A stretch of DNA of 33,022 bases from positions 1 through 33,022 of the forward strand of contig NZ_JAJEQX010000017.1 in assembly GCF_020687545.1 (NCBI RefSeq), read 5' to 3'. Made by a program: the position numbers and the translations under genes. The DNA comes from Ruminococcus turbiniformis (lineage in GTDB: Bacteria > Bacillota > Clostridia > Lachnospirales > Lachnospiraceae). This document shows positions 16,662-27,494 of this stretch, piece by piece. The notes beneath the pieces were generated by a model. That model was not told where the DNA came from. It saw only the letters and a list, made by a program, of their open reading frames with translations, and ran no database searches. How positions within the stretch are numbered: the first letter of the stretch is position 1; each line of letters begins with the position of its first letter.

Positions 16662-17722
16662 TATCTTACAGCCTCCTTTTTCTTCTTCAGAAATGAGAAA
16701 TGTCTCTCTCTCCACTCGATCGCTTTCGGCGCCCAGTTAAACAGCATCATAACGATCAGGACGATTGCGTAGATCAGCATACGGTAGTTTGACAGTCCTC
16801 TCAGCATCTCCGGAAGGAGTGTGAGCACCACCGCCGCGATGACCGATCCGCGGATGTTGCCGATGCCTCCGAGCACGACGAAGACGAGGATCATAATGGA
16901 CTGATTGTAGCCGAAGTTGTTTGTCGTGGCAATCAGTGTGGACAGGTTGTGAGAGTAAAGCACACCTGCCGCTCCCGCCATTGCCGCGGATATGGTAAAC
17001 GCCATAAGTTTGTATTTCGTCACATTGATTCCCACCGACTCTGCGGCAATCCGGTTGTCACGGATCGACATGATGGCCCTTCCGTCTCTGGAGTTGATCA
17101 GATTCGTGACAATAAACAGGGCAACCATAATGAGAATAAATCCCACGAAAAACGAAGAGTCCCTCGGTGTCCCCGTGATTCCCTGCGGGCCGCTTAAGAT
17201 GACCATCCCGTCGTCCTTAAGGTTTAAGCTCATTGCCCCTTCCGTGGAGAAATGGAATCCGTCAGAGTCCTTGCCGATAAAGAGAACGTTCACAAGATTT
17301 TTGATGATCTCTCCGAAGGCAAGCGTGACGATCGCCAGGTAATCTCCTTTCAGCCGGAGCACCGGAATGCCGATCAGAAGGCCGAACACTGCAGCTGATG
17401 CAATCCCGATGAGAAGCGCCAGGAAAAACCTGAGCGGCGCAACCGTGATCACATCGCTCATGCACTTTGAAAAAAACGCGCTTGTAAACGCACCCACGCA
17501 CATGAATCCCGCGTGACCAAGACTCAGCTCTCCGAGCACGCCCACAACAAGGTTTAAGGAAACTGCCATAATCACATAGACGCATACCGGCACCATAAGT
17601 CCCTCTACGAGATAGGAAATTCTGTCCATACTGATGAGCGACTGCATGATAAGAAAAGCTGCTGCCACCATTCCGTATGTAATCAGATTGCTTTTTGTAT
17701 TTCTGCTCATTTTCTTCTGCAT
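16661..17722 (-). CDS. livM: Branched-chain amino acid ABC transporter permease LivM
   Basis: Integral membrane permease of 353 residues with eight or more helices. Family marks: SLNLVVGVLGELSLGHAGFM near residue 60 and GRAIMSIRDNRIAAESVGIN, the cytoplasmic coupling loop that contacts the ATPases; VFVVLGGIGNIRGSVIAA near the end. ATG 17722 (AGGTGA 5 nt upstream) is preferred; GTG 17731 immediately after the livH stop is possible. Translationally coupled to livH and livG. Confidence 0.94.
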   Translation of the reverse strand: MQKKMSRNTKSNLITYGMVAAAFLIMQSLISMDRISYLVEGLMVPVCVYVIMAVSLNLVVGVLGELSLGHAGFMCVGAFTSAFFSKCMSDVITVAPLRFFLALLIGIASAAVFGLLIGIPVLRLKGDYLAIVTLAFGEIIKNLVNVLFIGKDSDGFHFSTEGAMSLNLKDDGMVILSGPQGITGTPRDSSFFVGFILIMVALFIVTNLINSRDGRAIMSIRDNRIAAESVGINVTKYKLMAFTISAAMAGAAGVLYSHNLSTLIATTNNFGYNQSIMILVFVVLGGIGNIRGSVIAAVVLTLLPEMLRGLSNYRMLIYAIVLIVMMLFNWAPKAIEWRERHFSFLKKKKEAVR

Positions 17723-17731
17723 CTCACTCAC

Positions 17732-18616
17732 CTACACTTTCTCCTGAATCTTTTTGCCTAAAAGTCCGGTAGGCTTGACAAGAAGCACGATAATCAGAAC
17801 CGCAAACACAAGCGCGTCCGCCAGCTGGGACATAGTGTATGCCCTTCCGAGGATCTCAATAACGCCCAGAAGCAGTCCTCCGATAAACGCGCCCGGAATC
17901 GACCCGATGCCGCCGAAGACAGCTGCCACAAACGCCTTGATGCCCGGCATTGCCCCCGTATACGGAGTCAGGCTCGGATATGCAGAGCAGAGCAGAACGC
18001 CCGCCACTGCCGCCAGAGCGGAGCCGATCGCAAAAGTGAGGGCGATCGTCGCGTTGACGTTAATTCCCATAAGCTGCGCCGCGCCTTTGTCCTCCGACAC
18101 GGCACGCATGGCCTGTCCCGGTTTCGATTTCTGCACAAACGTGATCAGCACTGCCATAATCACCAGGCAGACAACAATTGTGACAATAGTCACTCCCGAT
18201 ATGTTCATGGCTCCGTCTGCCAGGGTAATTCCTCCCCAGCTTACAACAGACGGAAACGTCTGTGTATTCGCTCCAAAAACAAGGAGCGCTGTGTTCTGCA
18301 GCAGATAACTGACTCCAATCGCCGTAATCAGCACCGCCAGAGAGGAGGATGCGTTTCTGAGCGGCTTGTAGGCAACCCGCTCGATCACAATTCCCAGCAG
18401 CGTACATACGATAATCGCTGCCGCGACAGCAATCACAGGGGATACCCCCGCCTGCGACATTCCGATAAACGCCACATAGGCGCCGATCATAATCACATCT
18501 CCGTGCGCAAAATTGAGCATCTTGGCGATACCGTACACCATCGTGTATCCAAGGGCAATAATCGCATATACGCTTCCAAGGCTCAGTCCGTTAATCAAAT
18601 ACGATATGAAGCTCAT
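17732..18616 (-). CDS. livH: Branched-chain amino acid ABC transporter permease LivH
   Basis: Integral membrane permease of 294 residues: LINGLSLGSVYAIIALGYTMVYGIAKMLNFAHGDVIMIGAY is the family N-terminus, SEDKGAAQLMGINVN the coupling loop, and AAVFGGIGSIPGAFIGGLLLG the conserved C-terminal helix. Ribosome site GGGGGAAG. It is the first gene of the livHMGF order and has a promoter directly upstream. A periplasmic-type binding protein gene (livJ/K), usually first in such operons, is not present here or elsewhere in the window. Confidence 0.94.
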   Translation of the reverse strand: MSFISYLINGLSLGSVYAIIALGYTMVYGIAKMLNFAHGDVIMIGAYVAFIGMSQAGVSPVIAVAAAIIVCTLLGIVIERVAYKPLRNASSSLAVLITAIGVSYLLQNTALLVFGANTQTFPSVVSWGGITLADGAMNISGVTIVTIVVCLVIMAVLITFVQKSKPGQAMRAVSEDKGAAQLMGINVNATIALTFAIGSALAAVAGVLLCSAYPSLTPYTGAMPGIKAFVAAVFGGIGSIPGAFIGGLLLGVIEILGRAYTMSQLADALVFAVLIIVLLVKPTGLLGKKIQEKV

Positions 18617-18657
18617 AACTCTTCCCCCATCTGATAAATTTACCTGTATGTCGGATA

Positions 18658-18687
18658 ATTATAACACACAATGCGCAGACCGGGCAA
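18658..18687 (-). promoter_or_regulatory. Promoter of the liv operon
   Basis: Minus strand TTGCCC (18687-18682), 18-nt spacer, perfect TATAAT (18663-18658), between the kinase terminator and livH. Confidence 0.6.
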
Positions 18688-18717
18688 CTGCGTAATCAAC
18701 AGAAAAGAAGACAGAAA

Positions 18718-18757
18718 AAGGCTTTCGGCCGCACACATCCTGCGTGTGCGGCCGAAA
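18718..18757 (-). terminator. Strong rho-independent terminator after kinase-like copy 2
   Basis: Perfect 14-bp stem (18757-18744 with 18736-18723, core TCGGCCGCACAC), 7-nt loop, then GCCTTTTT in the minus direction. It separates the upstream kinase-like gene from the liv operon. Confidence 0.9.
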
Positions 18758-18769
18758 CCCCTGCTTTTG

Positions 18770-19405
18770 TCAGATATTTCTGCTGTCCCACTTCCGGTAA
18801 ATGGCCTCCAGAGCATCCACCACTCCGTCGATTCCGAGGAGGCTTGCATTGAACATCATGCTGTTCGCGTCAATGCCTCCCCACTCTCTCCCTGTGCGTG
18901 TCTCGTAATAGACCTTTCTCTCTCTGTCCGTCTTCTTTATCCTGTCAAGCGCCTGCTTTTCATCCAGCCTGTATAGTTTCATAATACGGCGCACCCGGTC
19001 GTCTCTGTACGCGTAGATAAAGGTATTGATGCAGTTGGAGTAATCTCCGAGGATGTAATCCGCGCACCGCCCGACAAATATGCCCGGACCGCTCTCCGCC
19101 AGTTTCCGGATGATTGCTGACTGTCTCTCAAACACTCTGTCCGTCAGCGGTTTCCCCGACTCATCGCTTGTCACAAACAGCCGGTATTCCAGGCTTCCCG
19201 CTGCGTATGCCGACAGAAACCTTCCCAGCACTGTCTCATCCACCTTGGTCGCGTCCTCATTGCTGATGCGAAGTTCCTGTGCCGCCATATGGATCAGGTT
19301 GTGATCGTAGAGCGGGATGTCAAGCCTTTCCGCCAGCCGGTTCCCGATCTCATGTCCGCCGCTTCCGAACTGCCTTCCGATTGTAATAATCGTATGTTGC
19401 ATCAT
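18770..19405 (-). CDS. Cytidylate kinase-like family protein (copy 2)
   Basis: A 211-residue paralog of the protein at 14497-15114. The P-loop is TIGRQFGSGGHEIGNRLAE, with His where copy 1 has Lys; GPGIFVGRCADYILGDYSNC and the FIYAYRDDRVRRIM strand match the family, and the C-terminal DRERKVYYETRTGREWGGIDA corresponds to the YRGDFYRYHTGHEWADARN part of copy 1. Substrate unknown. AGGAG precedes ATG 19405 by 9 nt. A TATAAT box with overlapping dyad (19438-19456) sits about 40 nt upstream, without a clear -35, so expression may need an activator. It has its own terminator and is not part of the liv operon. Confidence 0.87.
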   Translation of the reverse strand: MMQHTIITIGRQFGSGGHEIGNRLAERLDIPLYDHNLIHMAAQELRISNEDATKVDETVLGRFLSAYAAGSLEYRLFVTSDESGKPLTDRVFERQSAIIRKLAESGPGIFVGRCADYILGDYSNCINTFIYAYRDDRVRRIMKLYRLDEKQALDRIKKTDRERKVYYETRTGREWGGIDANSMMFNASLLGIDGVVDALEAIYRKWDSRNI

Positions 19406-19506
19406 ATCCTGTCACTCCTCTCCGCGGATCGCTGTAATGATAATTTGATTATATCATCATTTCGCATCATTTGGACAGTAAATTGTTATAATTCAATGTA
19501 TTTTTT

Positions 19507-21549
19507 CTATTTTTTATCCTTTCCACTCACAATTGTGTAGTAGCTTTTCGACGTTACTGCGTAAACGATAACATAGAACACTGCAAACACAAGATAGCAG
19601 CACACCGTCGTAATGATCAGCACATGTTCCTCCGTCGCCGACATCAGCAACAGGATCTTCGAGATCAGCGGAAACGCAAACGCCAGATGCACGCCCGCCG
19701 TCACAAGGGGCAGGAAGAACACGGTCAGCACCTGGGAATTGATGCTTTTTCTGACTTCTCTGCGGCTCATTCCCACTTTCATGAGGATATCGAACCGGTC
19801 CTGATCCTCATATCCTTCCGAAACCTGCTTGTAGTACATGATCAGCACTGTGCCGAAGAGGAACACCGCGCCCAGTAAAATACCGAGGAAAAACAGGCCG
19901 CCGTTGAGTGCCAGATAATCCGACCGGCCCGAAGCCTTGCAGTCGATGTAAAATTCCGGAAGTTCCTGTTCCTCGCCGATCTGCAGGAACCGCTCCAGGA
20001 TGTCATTGTAGATTTTGATCTGTTCTTCGTCTCCTGTGTCAAGATCAAACGAATAACATCTCTCGATGGAGCTCGTAACCATGTTGCTTCCCGCCTCCGC
20101 CATCGCGTTCCGGGTATCCCGGATCATCTGAATGGTGGACATGTCGTTTACGACAAGGAACATGCTCCCCTCCATATTGGCCTGGGCTGTCCCGACGGAA
20201 AACGGTGCCAAATCCAGAAGCTCCACCTTCCATGTGCCGCAGTTTTCAATCGTCAGTGTGTCGTGTCTGTACTCCATCTTGACCGGATAGAGAAGCGCCT
20301 CGTCCTGCGCAAGCGTTCTGTTCTCCCCGCTGATTCTGTTGTAGTCCTCAAGGGAGATCATATAGATCCGCCGTGCCGAATCGTACTCTGCGGCAGATCC
20401 GTTCTGCTCATAGGAAGCCGCGTCAAGCCAGACCTCATCTCCCGCCTGGAATCCCGTGAAAGAATACAGGAAGAAGTCCTCCACATTCTCTTTCTGAACG
20501 CCGTACTCTTCAAGCACGCTGTCCGTCTCGCTGATATACGGCTCCGTGGCGCTTCTGTCATCTGAGCTCAGTTCCATGGCAATATCATGGGGATAGCGGT
20601 TTTCCACGCCGTTCTCCGTCTGAACATACATACACACAGTCGTAGACACCGTTACAAGCACCATTGTCGAAAGGATACAGATCGAAGCGAGACCTGCGCC
20701 GTTTCTCTTCATCCGGAACATCATGGAAGAGACGGAGACAAAATGTTTCGTTTTGTAATAGTAGTTTTTCTTGCTCTGCAGGATTCTGCAGAACACAACC
20801 GAGCCGGCGATAAACAGCAGATATGTTGCAATAATTACCATAATCACCGCAAAGAAAAACATCAGCATCGCGGACATGGGATCCATAAGCGCCACCGCCA
20901 TATAGTATGCTGCCGCAAGAATCACCGCACCGGCCAGCGCCAGCACCCGGTTTGACTTCGGCGGTTTTTCTCCCATACTCTCGCTCTTTAAAAGCTCTAC
21001 CGGTTTCAGCCTGTAAATATATACAAGCATTCTCACCATAATCAGCGCGAAAATCGCAAGGAAAAGCACCGCCGCCGTGATCATCGGCTTTGTGTCCAGA
21101 TGAATGGAAAACCCGGTGTTTCCGTGCAGGATCCGGATCGCCGCAAGCTCGGCCAGTTTGGAGAAAAGAATGCCGAAGAGAAGTCCCGCTGCAATAGAAA
21201 CCACGGCAGTAATCACATTTTCCCACACAAGAATCTTCACAAGATTGCGTTTCCCCATTCCGAGGATATTGTAAAGTCCGAACTCTTTCTGTCTCCTTCG
21301 GATCAGGAAGGAATTGGTATAGAAGAGAAAGATCACCGAAAAGAGGGCGATCACCCACATCCCGATTCCGATCAGCGAGGCGAGCATATCTCCTCCCATC
21401 ACATTTTTCAGATCCGCGCTCATGAACAGATAGGTCACGATATAAAACATCATTACCATACAGATGCATGTCAGGATATACGGGAAGTAAAGCTTTCTGT
21501 TTTTTAAGATTCCCTCGCCGGCCAGCCTGAAATATAATCCGCGCTTCAT
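19507..21549 (-). CDS. BceB-type ABC transporter permease (FtsX domains)
   Basis: A 680-residue permease of the peptide-antibiotic detoxification type. About ten membrane helices: one near residues 20-45, two FtsX-like triplets (the first with FLIRRRQKEFGLYNILGMGKRNL, the typical coupling segment), and a large extracellular domain of roughly 230 residues around 320-545 that in BceB proteins senses bacitracin-, nisin- or lantibiotic-like peptides. The second FtsX unit ends near YVIVYAVTSKSYYTIV. It overlaps the ATPase gene by 4 nt. With the histidine kinase it probably forms a sensing complex, as in the Bacillus Bce system. The inducing peptide is unknown. Confidence 0.92.
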   Translation of the reverse strand: MKRGLYFRLAGEGILKNRKLYFPYILTCICMVMMFYIVTYLFMSADLKNVMGGDMLASLIGIGMWVIALFSVIFLFYTNSFLIRRRQKEFGLYNILGMGKRNLVKILVWENVITAVVSIAAGLLFGILFSKLAELAAIRILHGNTGFSIHLDTKPMITAAVLFLAIFALIMVRMLVYIYRLKPVELLKSESMGEKPPKSNRVLALAGAVILAAAYYMAVALMDPMSAMLMFFFAVIMVIIATYLLFIAGSVVFCRILQSKKNYYYKTKHFVSVSSMMFRMKRNGAGLASICILSTMVLVTVSTTVCMYVQTENGVENRYPHDIAMELSSDDRSATEPYISETDSVLEEYGVQKENVEDFFLYSFTGFQAGDEVWLDAASYEQNGSAAEYDSARRIYMISLEDYNRISGENRTLAQDEALLYPVKMEYRHDTLTIENCGTWKVELLDLAPFSVGTAQANMEGSMFLVVNDMSTIQMIRDTRNAMAEAGSNMVTSSIERCYSFDLDTGDEEQIKIYNDILERFLQIGEEQELPEFYIDCKASGRSDYLALNGGLFFLGILLGAVFLFGTVLIMYYKQVSEGYEDQDRFDILMKVGMSRREVRKSINSQVLTVFFLPLVTAGVHLAFAFPLISKILLLMSATEEHVLIITTVCCYLVFAVFYVIVYAVTSKSYYTIVSGKDKK

Positions 21550-22310
21550 CGTCTCTCACCGCCCGTCGCAAGCATGGTAAGCGTGTCGGATATCTTCTGG
21601 TAGAGCTGTTCGTCCGACATCGCCCCTCTGTATACCTGGTGATACACCTCTCCGTCCCGGATAAAAAGCACTCTCCCCGCCTTGCTGGCCGCCTTGACCG
21701 AATGGGTCACCATGAGGATTGTCTGCCCCCGCTCATTGATCTTCGCGAAAAGCGCCAGAAGCTCGTCTGTGGATCTGGAGTCCAGCGCCCCGGTAGGCTC
21801 GTCGGCCAGGATCAGCCGAGGCTGCGTAATCAGTGCCCTTGCAGCAGCCACTCTCTGCTTCTGTCCTCCGGAAATCTCATAGGGATATTTGTCCAGAAGC
21901 GCCGCGATTCCAAGCTCCGCAGCCAAAGGCCGCAGGAGTCTCTCCATCTCCTTGTACTGTATTCCCTTGAGCACAAGAGGCAGGAGAATATTGTCTCTTA
22001 CGTTAAAGGTATCGAGAAGATTAAACTCCTGAAACACGAACCCAAGATGGTCTCTTCTAAACTCCGAAATATCCCTGTCTTTAATCTCTGAGAGCGGCTT
22101 GCCGTCCAGATATACTTCTCCCTCCGTCGGCTTGTCAAGCGCGGCCATGATGTTGAGAAGCGTCGTCTTTCCCGAACCGCTCTCTCCCATGATCGCCACA
22201 TATTCCCCTTCCTCAACGGAGAAGTTCACACAGGAGAGCGCCTGCACCTGACTTCCTCCGAAACGGGGCCTGTATATTTTTTTCAGATTTTTTACAACTA
22301 AAACAGCCAT
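21546..22310 (-). CDS. BceA-type ABC transporter ATP-binding protein
   Basis: ABC ATPase of 254 residues of the MacB/BceA group: Walker A GESGSGKTTLLNIMAAL, Q-loop HLGFVFQEFNLLDTFNV, signature ISGGQKQRVAAARAL, Walker B LILADEPTGALDSRS, H-loop TILMVTHSVKAA. It drives the large permease encoded next (4-nt ATGA overlap). AAGGAGG precedes the ATG. A TATACT -10 box (22366-22371, plus coordinates) and a BceR-like operator stand upstream, so it probably has a promoter separate from the two-component genes. Confidence 0.95.
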   Translation of the reverse strand: MAVLVVKNLKKIYRPRFGGSQVQALSCVNFSVEEGEYVAIMGESGSGKTTLLNIMAALDKPTEGEVYLDGKPLSEIKDRDISEFRRDHLGFVFQEFNLLDTFNVRDNILLPLVLKGIQYKEMERLLRPLAAELGIAALLDKYPYEISGGQKQRVAAARALITQPRLILADEPTGALDSRSTDELLALFAKINERGQTILMVTHSVKAASKAGRVLFIRDGEVYHQVYRGAMSDEQLYQKISDTLTMLATGGERR

Positions 22311-22365
22311 ATACTCTGACCTCCTTCTCTATTTTGCCGCCGGTGTTTCCGGCCTCTGCGAATTC

Positions 22366-22440
22366 AGTATAACAGACGCGGCCAAAATGCCGACATCGAA
22401 TTTCGTGACATTCTGGCCGCCCTATGTGACATTATTGTAA
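22366..22440 (-). promoter_or_regulatory. Candidate BceR-dependent promoter of the bceAB-like genes
   Basis: TATACT -10 at 22371-22366 (minus) with no good -35, as expected for an activated promoter. Upstream, TGACA-TTAT-TGTAA (22427-22440) matches the BceR-type operator pattern TNACA-N4-TGTNA. GTGACATT occurs twice, at 22405 and 22426, 21 bp or two helical turns apart. Binding by the neighbouring response regulator is inferred. Confidence 0.55.
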
Positions 22441-22528
22441 TACCGGACTTCATGATCCCTGACTTCATGACACCCGGCTGCATGATACCCGGCTGCATGG
22501 CACCTGACTCCATAACATCCGGATGCTC
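22441..22528 (-). repeat. 15-bp tandem array after the histidine kinase stop codon
   Basis: Five units of exactly 15 bp; in the minus direction each begins with ATG (complement CAT at plus positions 22511, 22496, 22481, 22466, 22451), with consensus ATGMAGYCNGGNRTC, and a degenerate sixth unit precedes them. The array is in frame with the kinase gene beyond its TGA. Confidence 0.75.
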
Positions 22529-23518
22529 TCACTCCGCCTGAAGCGGGTAAGACTCCAGGTCGATTACAAACCTGCTGCCCTTCCCGGGTTCTGACTGCGC
22601 CATCAGCTTATGCCCCAGCCTGTCCGCCGCAGTCCTGCACAGATACAGGCCGATTCCCGTTGACTTTTTCCCCATTCTTCCGTTATATCCGGTGTAGCCT
22701 TTCTCGAAAATCCGCGGCAGATCCTCCGGCGATATCCCGATGCCGGTGTCTGTCACAGAGAGGCGTTTCCGCTCATCCACCCTGATTGTCACCGATCCCT
22801 CCGAAGTGTACTTTACCGCATTTGAGAGAAGCTGCTCGATGATAAATCCCAGCCATTTCTCATCTGTCAGCACTTTCACGTCGGTTCCCTCATACACAAG
22901 ACGTATCTTCCTGCGGATAAACTGTCCCGCGTACTTGCGCACCGCCTTCCGGATAATCCCGTCCAGGTCATATTCCTGAATCACAAGATCCGATGCGTCG
23001 TTTCCAAGCCGGATATAGGTAAGCGCCATGTCCGCGTACTGCTCTACCCGGAAAAGTTCCGCGGAGAGCTCCCGGTTCTCCTGCGTATCCTCCTGCTGCA
23101 GCATGATTTTCATCACCGCGATCGGCGCCTTGATCTGGTGCACCCATGTGGCGTAATAGTCCTCCATGTCCCTGCGCGCTGTTTCCCACTCTTCCCGGCG
23201 GAAACGCTGTTCCTCTTCAAGTTTTTTGATGAGTTCCTGATAGTCCTCCTCCAGAAGGCTGCCCGCTGCCGGAAGATAATCCGTCACCGGCCCGTCGCCC
23301 GGTTTGAGCCGTTCCAGTTCCAGATGCTTTTTTCTGTATTTCATAAATCCCGCCGCAACAAAAAGCGCCCCGAAAACAGCAGATAAAAGAAGCGGGTACC
23401 ATACCACCCGCATGCCGATTCCATAGAGCGCGAACACCACCGCAAACACTGCCCCGCAGATCAGAAGCCAGATCCACACAAGACAATGCTCCCGGACATA
23501 TCTGAAAAAATGTTTCAT
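22529..23518 (-). CDS. BceS-type intramembrane-sensing histidine kinase
   Basis: A 329-residue sensor kinase. Two membrane helices (about 13-32 and 38-58) are joined by only a few residues, so it has no outside sensor domain, the hallmark of BceS kinases that sense through the ABC transporter. The phospho-acceptor is His127 in WVHQIKAPIAVMK. The ATPase domain has the N box (EQLLSNAVKYTSEG), G1 DTGIGISPEDLPRIF and G2 STGIGLYLCR. ATG 23518 is chosen (GAAGGTGAG just upstream), removing a spurious extension. It starts 4 nt after the response regulator stop. Confidence 0.94.
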   Translation of the reverse strand: MKHFFRYVREHCLVWIWLLICGAVFAVVFALYGIGMRVVWYPLLLSAVFGALFVAAGFMKYRKKHLELERLKPGDGPVTDYLPAAGSLLEEDYQELIKKLEEEQRFRREEWETARRDMEDYYATWVHQIKAPIAVMKIMLQQEDTQENRELSAELFRVEQYADMALTYIRLGNDASDLVIQEYDLDGIIRKAVRKYAGQFIRRKIRLVYEGTDVKVLTDEKWLGFIIEQLLSNAVKYTSEGSVTIRVDERKRLSVTDTGIGISPEDLPRIFEKGYTGYNGRMGKKSTGIGLYLCRTAADRLGHKLMAQSEPGKGSRFVIDLESYPLQAE

Positions 23519-23522
23519 TCTC

Positions 23523-24212
23523 TCACCTTCCGTCCTGCGCCTGCTGTATGATATATCCCTCGCCCACTTTTGTGGTGATAAAGTCCGTAAGCCCCGCTTT
23601 CTCAAGCTTCTTTCTGAGCCTTGCAATGTTCACGGTGAGCGTATTCTCCTCGATATAGTCGTCCGTTTCCCACAGCTTTGTCATAAGCGTGTCCCTGCTC
23701 ACGATCCGCCCCTTGTTCTCCATCAGAGTCTGGAGAATCCGGAACTCATTCTTTGTAAGGTCGATCTTCTTCCCCTCAAAGGTCAGCGTCGTATCGTTCA
23801 GGTTGAGGATCGCCCCTCTGTGCTCAAGCACGGGGATCTTTCCCGCCAGATCATAGCTTCGCCTTAACACCGCCTGCACCTTTGCGATAAGCACGCTTAA
23901 GTCAAAGGGCTTTGCGACAAAGTCGTCCGCCCCCATATTCACCGCCATGATAATATTCATATTATCCGCTGCCGATGAGATAAAGATAACAGGGACATTG
24001 GAAATTCTCCGGATCTCGCTGCACCAGTGATATCCGTTGTAAAACGGAAGGGTGATATCCATAAGCACAAGATGCGGGTCATAGGAGGTGAACTTCGCAA
24101 GCACGTTCTGAAAGTCCTGCACATATTCCGCCTCGTTTCCCCACATGGCCATCTCCTTCTGAATCGCCTGAGCCATTGGCAGGTCGTCTTCCACTATCAG
24201 TATTTTATACAT
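23523..24212 (-). CDS. OmpR-family response regulator (BceR-like)
   Basis: A 229-residue response regulator. The receiver domain has the acidic pair in ILIVEDDLP, phospho-acceptor Asp52 (LVLMDITLPFYNG) and Lys in DDFVAKPFD. The C-terminal OmpR winged helix (LTKNEFRILQTLMENKG, then TVNIARLRKKLEKAG) binds DNA. ATG 24212 has GGAGAG upstream. The gene lies only 20 nt downstream of the antiterminator gene, with no room for a promoter between, so its promoter is either inside that gene or farther up. Probable target: the bceAB-like promoter at 22366-22440. Confidence 0.94.
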   Translation of the reverse strand: MYKILIVEDDLPMAQAIQKEMAMWGNEAEYVQDFQNVLAKFTSYDPHLVLMDITLPFYNGYHWCSEIRRISNVPVIFISSAADNMNIIMAVNMGADDFVAKPFDLSVLIAKVQAVLRRSYDLAGKIPVLEHRGAILNLNDTTLTFEGKKIDLTKNEFRILQTLMENKGRIVSRDTLMTKLWETDDYIEENTLTVNIARLRKKLEKAGLTDFITTKVGEGYIIQQAQDGR

Positions 24213-24232
24213 AAGCTCTCCTTTTCCGGGCT

Positions 24233-25066
24233 TCACACGGTCTCCGGGGAAATCACCCGCTGGATATGGATCGCAAGAAAGCCGATCTCCTCTTTTGCCA
24301 CAGGCTTTTTCAGCTCTTTTGACATATAGCCGCAGATGCTTTCCGCAACTCTTCCGGTTTCCGGATAGTTGGCAAAGATAAAATCGTTGAAATCGACCTT
24401 TGTGGACTCCCCGTTTCTCGTCCTCGCCACCATATAGTACAGATGACTCATAAGCCGCGTATAGGCAAGGGAGTCTTCGGACATTTTCTGCCCGAAGGCC
24501 TCCTCAATCCTGTGAATCCCTTCATTTATAATGCGGGTCGTATCAAGCGCGGTGGACACCTGCTCGTCCGAAAGCCCCGCGTGGATATGCAATGTCAGAA
24601 ATCCAACCTCGTCATCCGATATCTCATATCCCATCATATCCCGTATGATGTCTCTCCCCTGCATGGCAACCGCGTACTCCTTTGAGAAGAGCACACGGAT
24701 ATCCGGGGTAAACGGGTTCGGTATCTGGCGGTTCTCCTTCGCCCGCTTTGCGGCCAGCGCAATGTGATCCGCCATGGGAAGAAGAATCTCATGGTTCACT
24801 TCCGAAAACACTTTCTCAGCGGCTTCGATGATCTTCCCGGCTGCCTCGATAAAACCTGGCTGTATGCCGTTCACTACCTTAAGCACGGACTGCTGTTTCT
24901 GTCTCGTGACAAGCGAGTAGACTCTGGCTCCCGAAATGTCCGCAATCTGCTGCGTGGGCTTTTTCCCAAAGCCCACGCCGTTTCCCAGAAGGATCAATTC
25001 CCTTCCCGTCTCATTGTGATAGACAAGAATTCCGTTGTTATTCAGCACTTTAATCACTCGGTACAT
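24233..25066 (-). CDS. licT: LicT/BglG family transcriptional antiterminator
   Basis: A 277-residue RNA-binding antiterminator. The N-terminal co-antiterminator domain (1-56: YRVIKVLNNNGILVYH, with GNGVGFGKK) binds a RAT hairpin. Two PTS-regulation domains follow with the regulatory histidines at His101 and His160 (PRD1) and His208 and His267 (PRD2), close to the spacing of Bacillus LicT. Phosphorylation by the PTS controls dimerisation. It lies 124 nt after the PTS gene, whose leader carries a RAT overlapping a terminator, so it very probably controls that gene. The symbol reflects family resemblance; SacT- or GlcT-like naming is also possible. Confidence 0.92.
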   Translation of the reverse strand: MYRVIKVLNNNGILVYHNETGRELILLGNGVGFGKKPTQQIADISGARVYSLVTRQKQQSVLKVVNGIQPGFIEAAGKIIEAAEKVFSEVNHEILLPMADHIALAAKRAKENRQIPNPFTPDIRVLFSKEYAVAMQGRDIIRDMMGYEISDDEVGFLTLHIHAGLSDEQVSTALDTTRIINEGIHRIEEAFGQKMSEDSLAYTRLMSHLYYMVARTRNGESTKVDFNDFIFANYPETGRVAESICGYMSKELKKPVAKEEIGFLAIHIQRVISPETV

Positions 25067-25123
25067 ATCGGCTGCCAGTCCTTTCCCCCCTCGTACGGAT
25101 TACTCCGTCCTTTGCCTGCGGCT

Positions 25124-25138
25124 CTGTCAGGATGACAG
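25124..25138. repeat. Short perfect hairpin between PTS and antiterminator genes
   Basis: CTGTCA-GGA-TGACAG. No T run follows, so it is not a terminator; it might be an RNA-processing or stability element. Confidence 0.35.
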
Positions 25139-25190
25139 ACGCTCTCCGCTTCGGCGCAGAATCGATCTCTGTCAACAATAAACTGCCTTC

Positions 25191-27479
<2,289 letters not shown>

Positions 27480-27494
27480 TCAATTCCGGACACG

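Noticed and set aside
19438..19476. Full promoter for kinase-like copy 2
   Set aside because: TATAAT and an overlapping dyad are present, but no acceptable -35 hexamer at 16-18 bp, so it was not listed as a separate feature.
20585..21571. 328-residue minus frame overlapping the permease gene
   Set aside because: Same strand, wrong frame; the permease frame has clear FtsX features and this one is rich in Cys/Arg/Gly with no domain.
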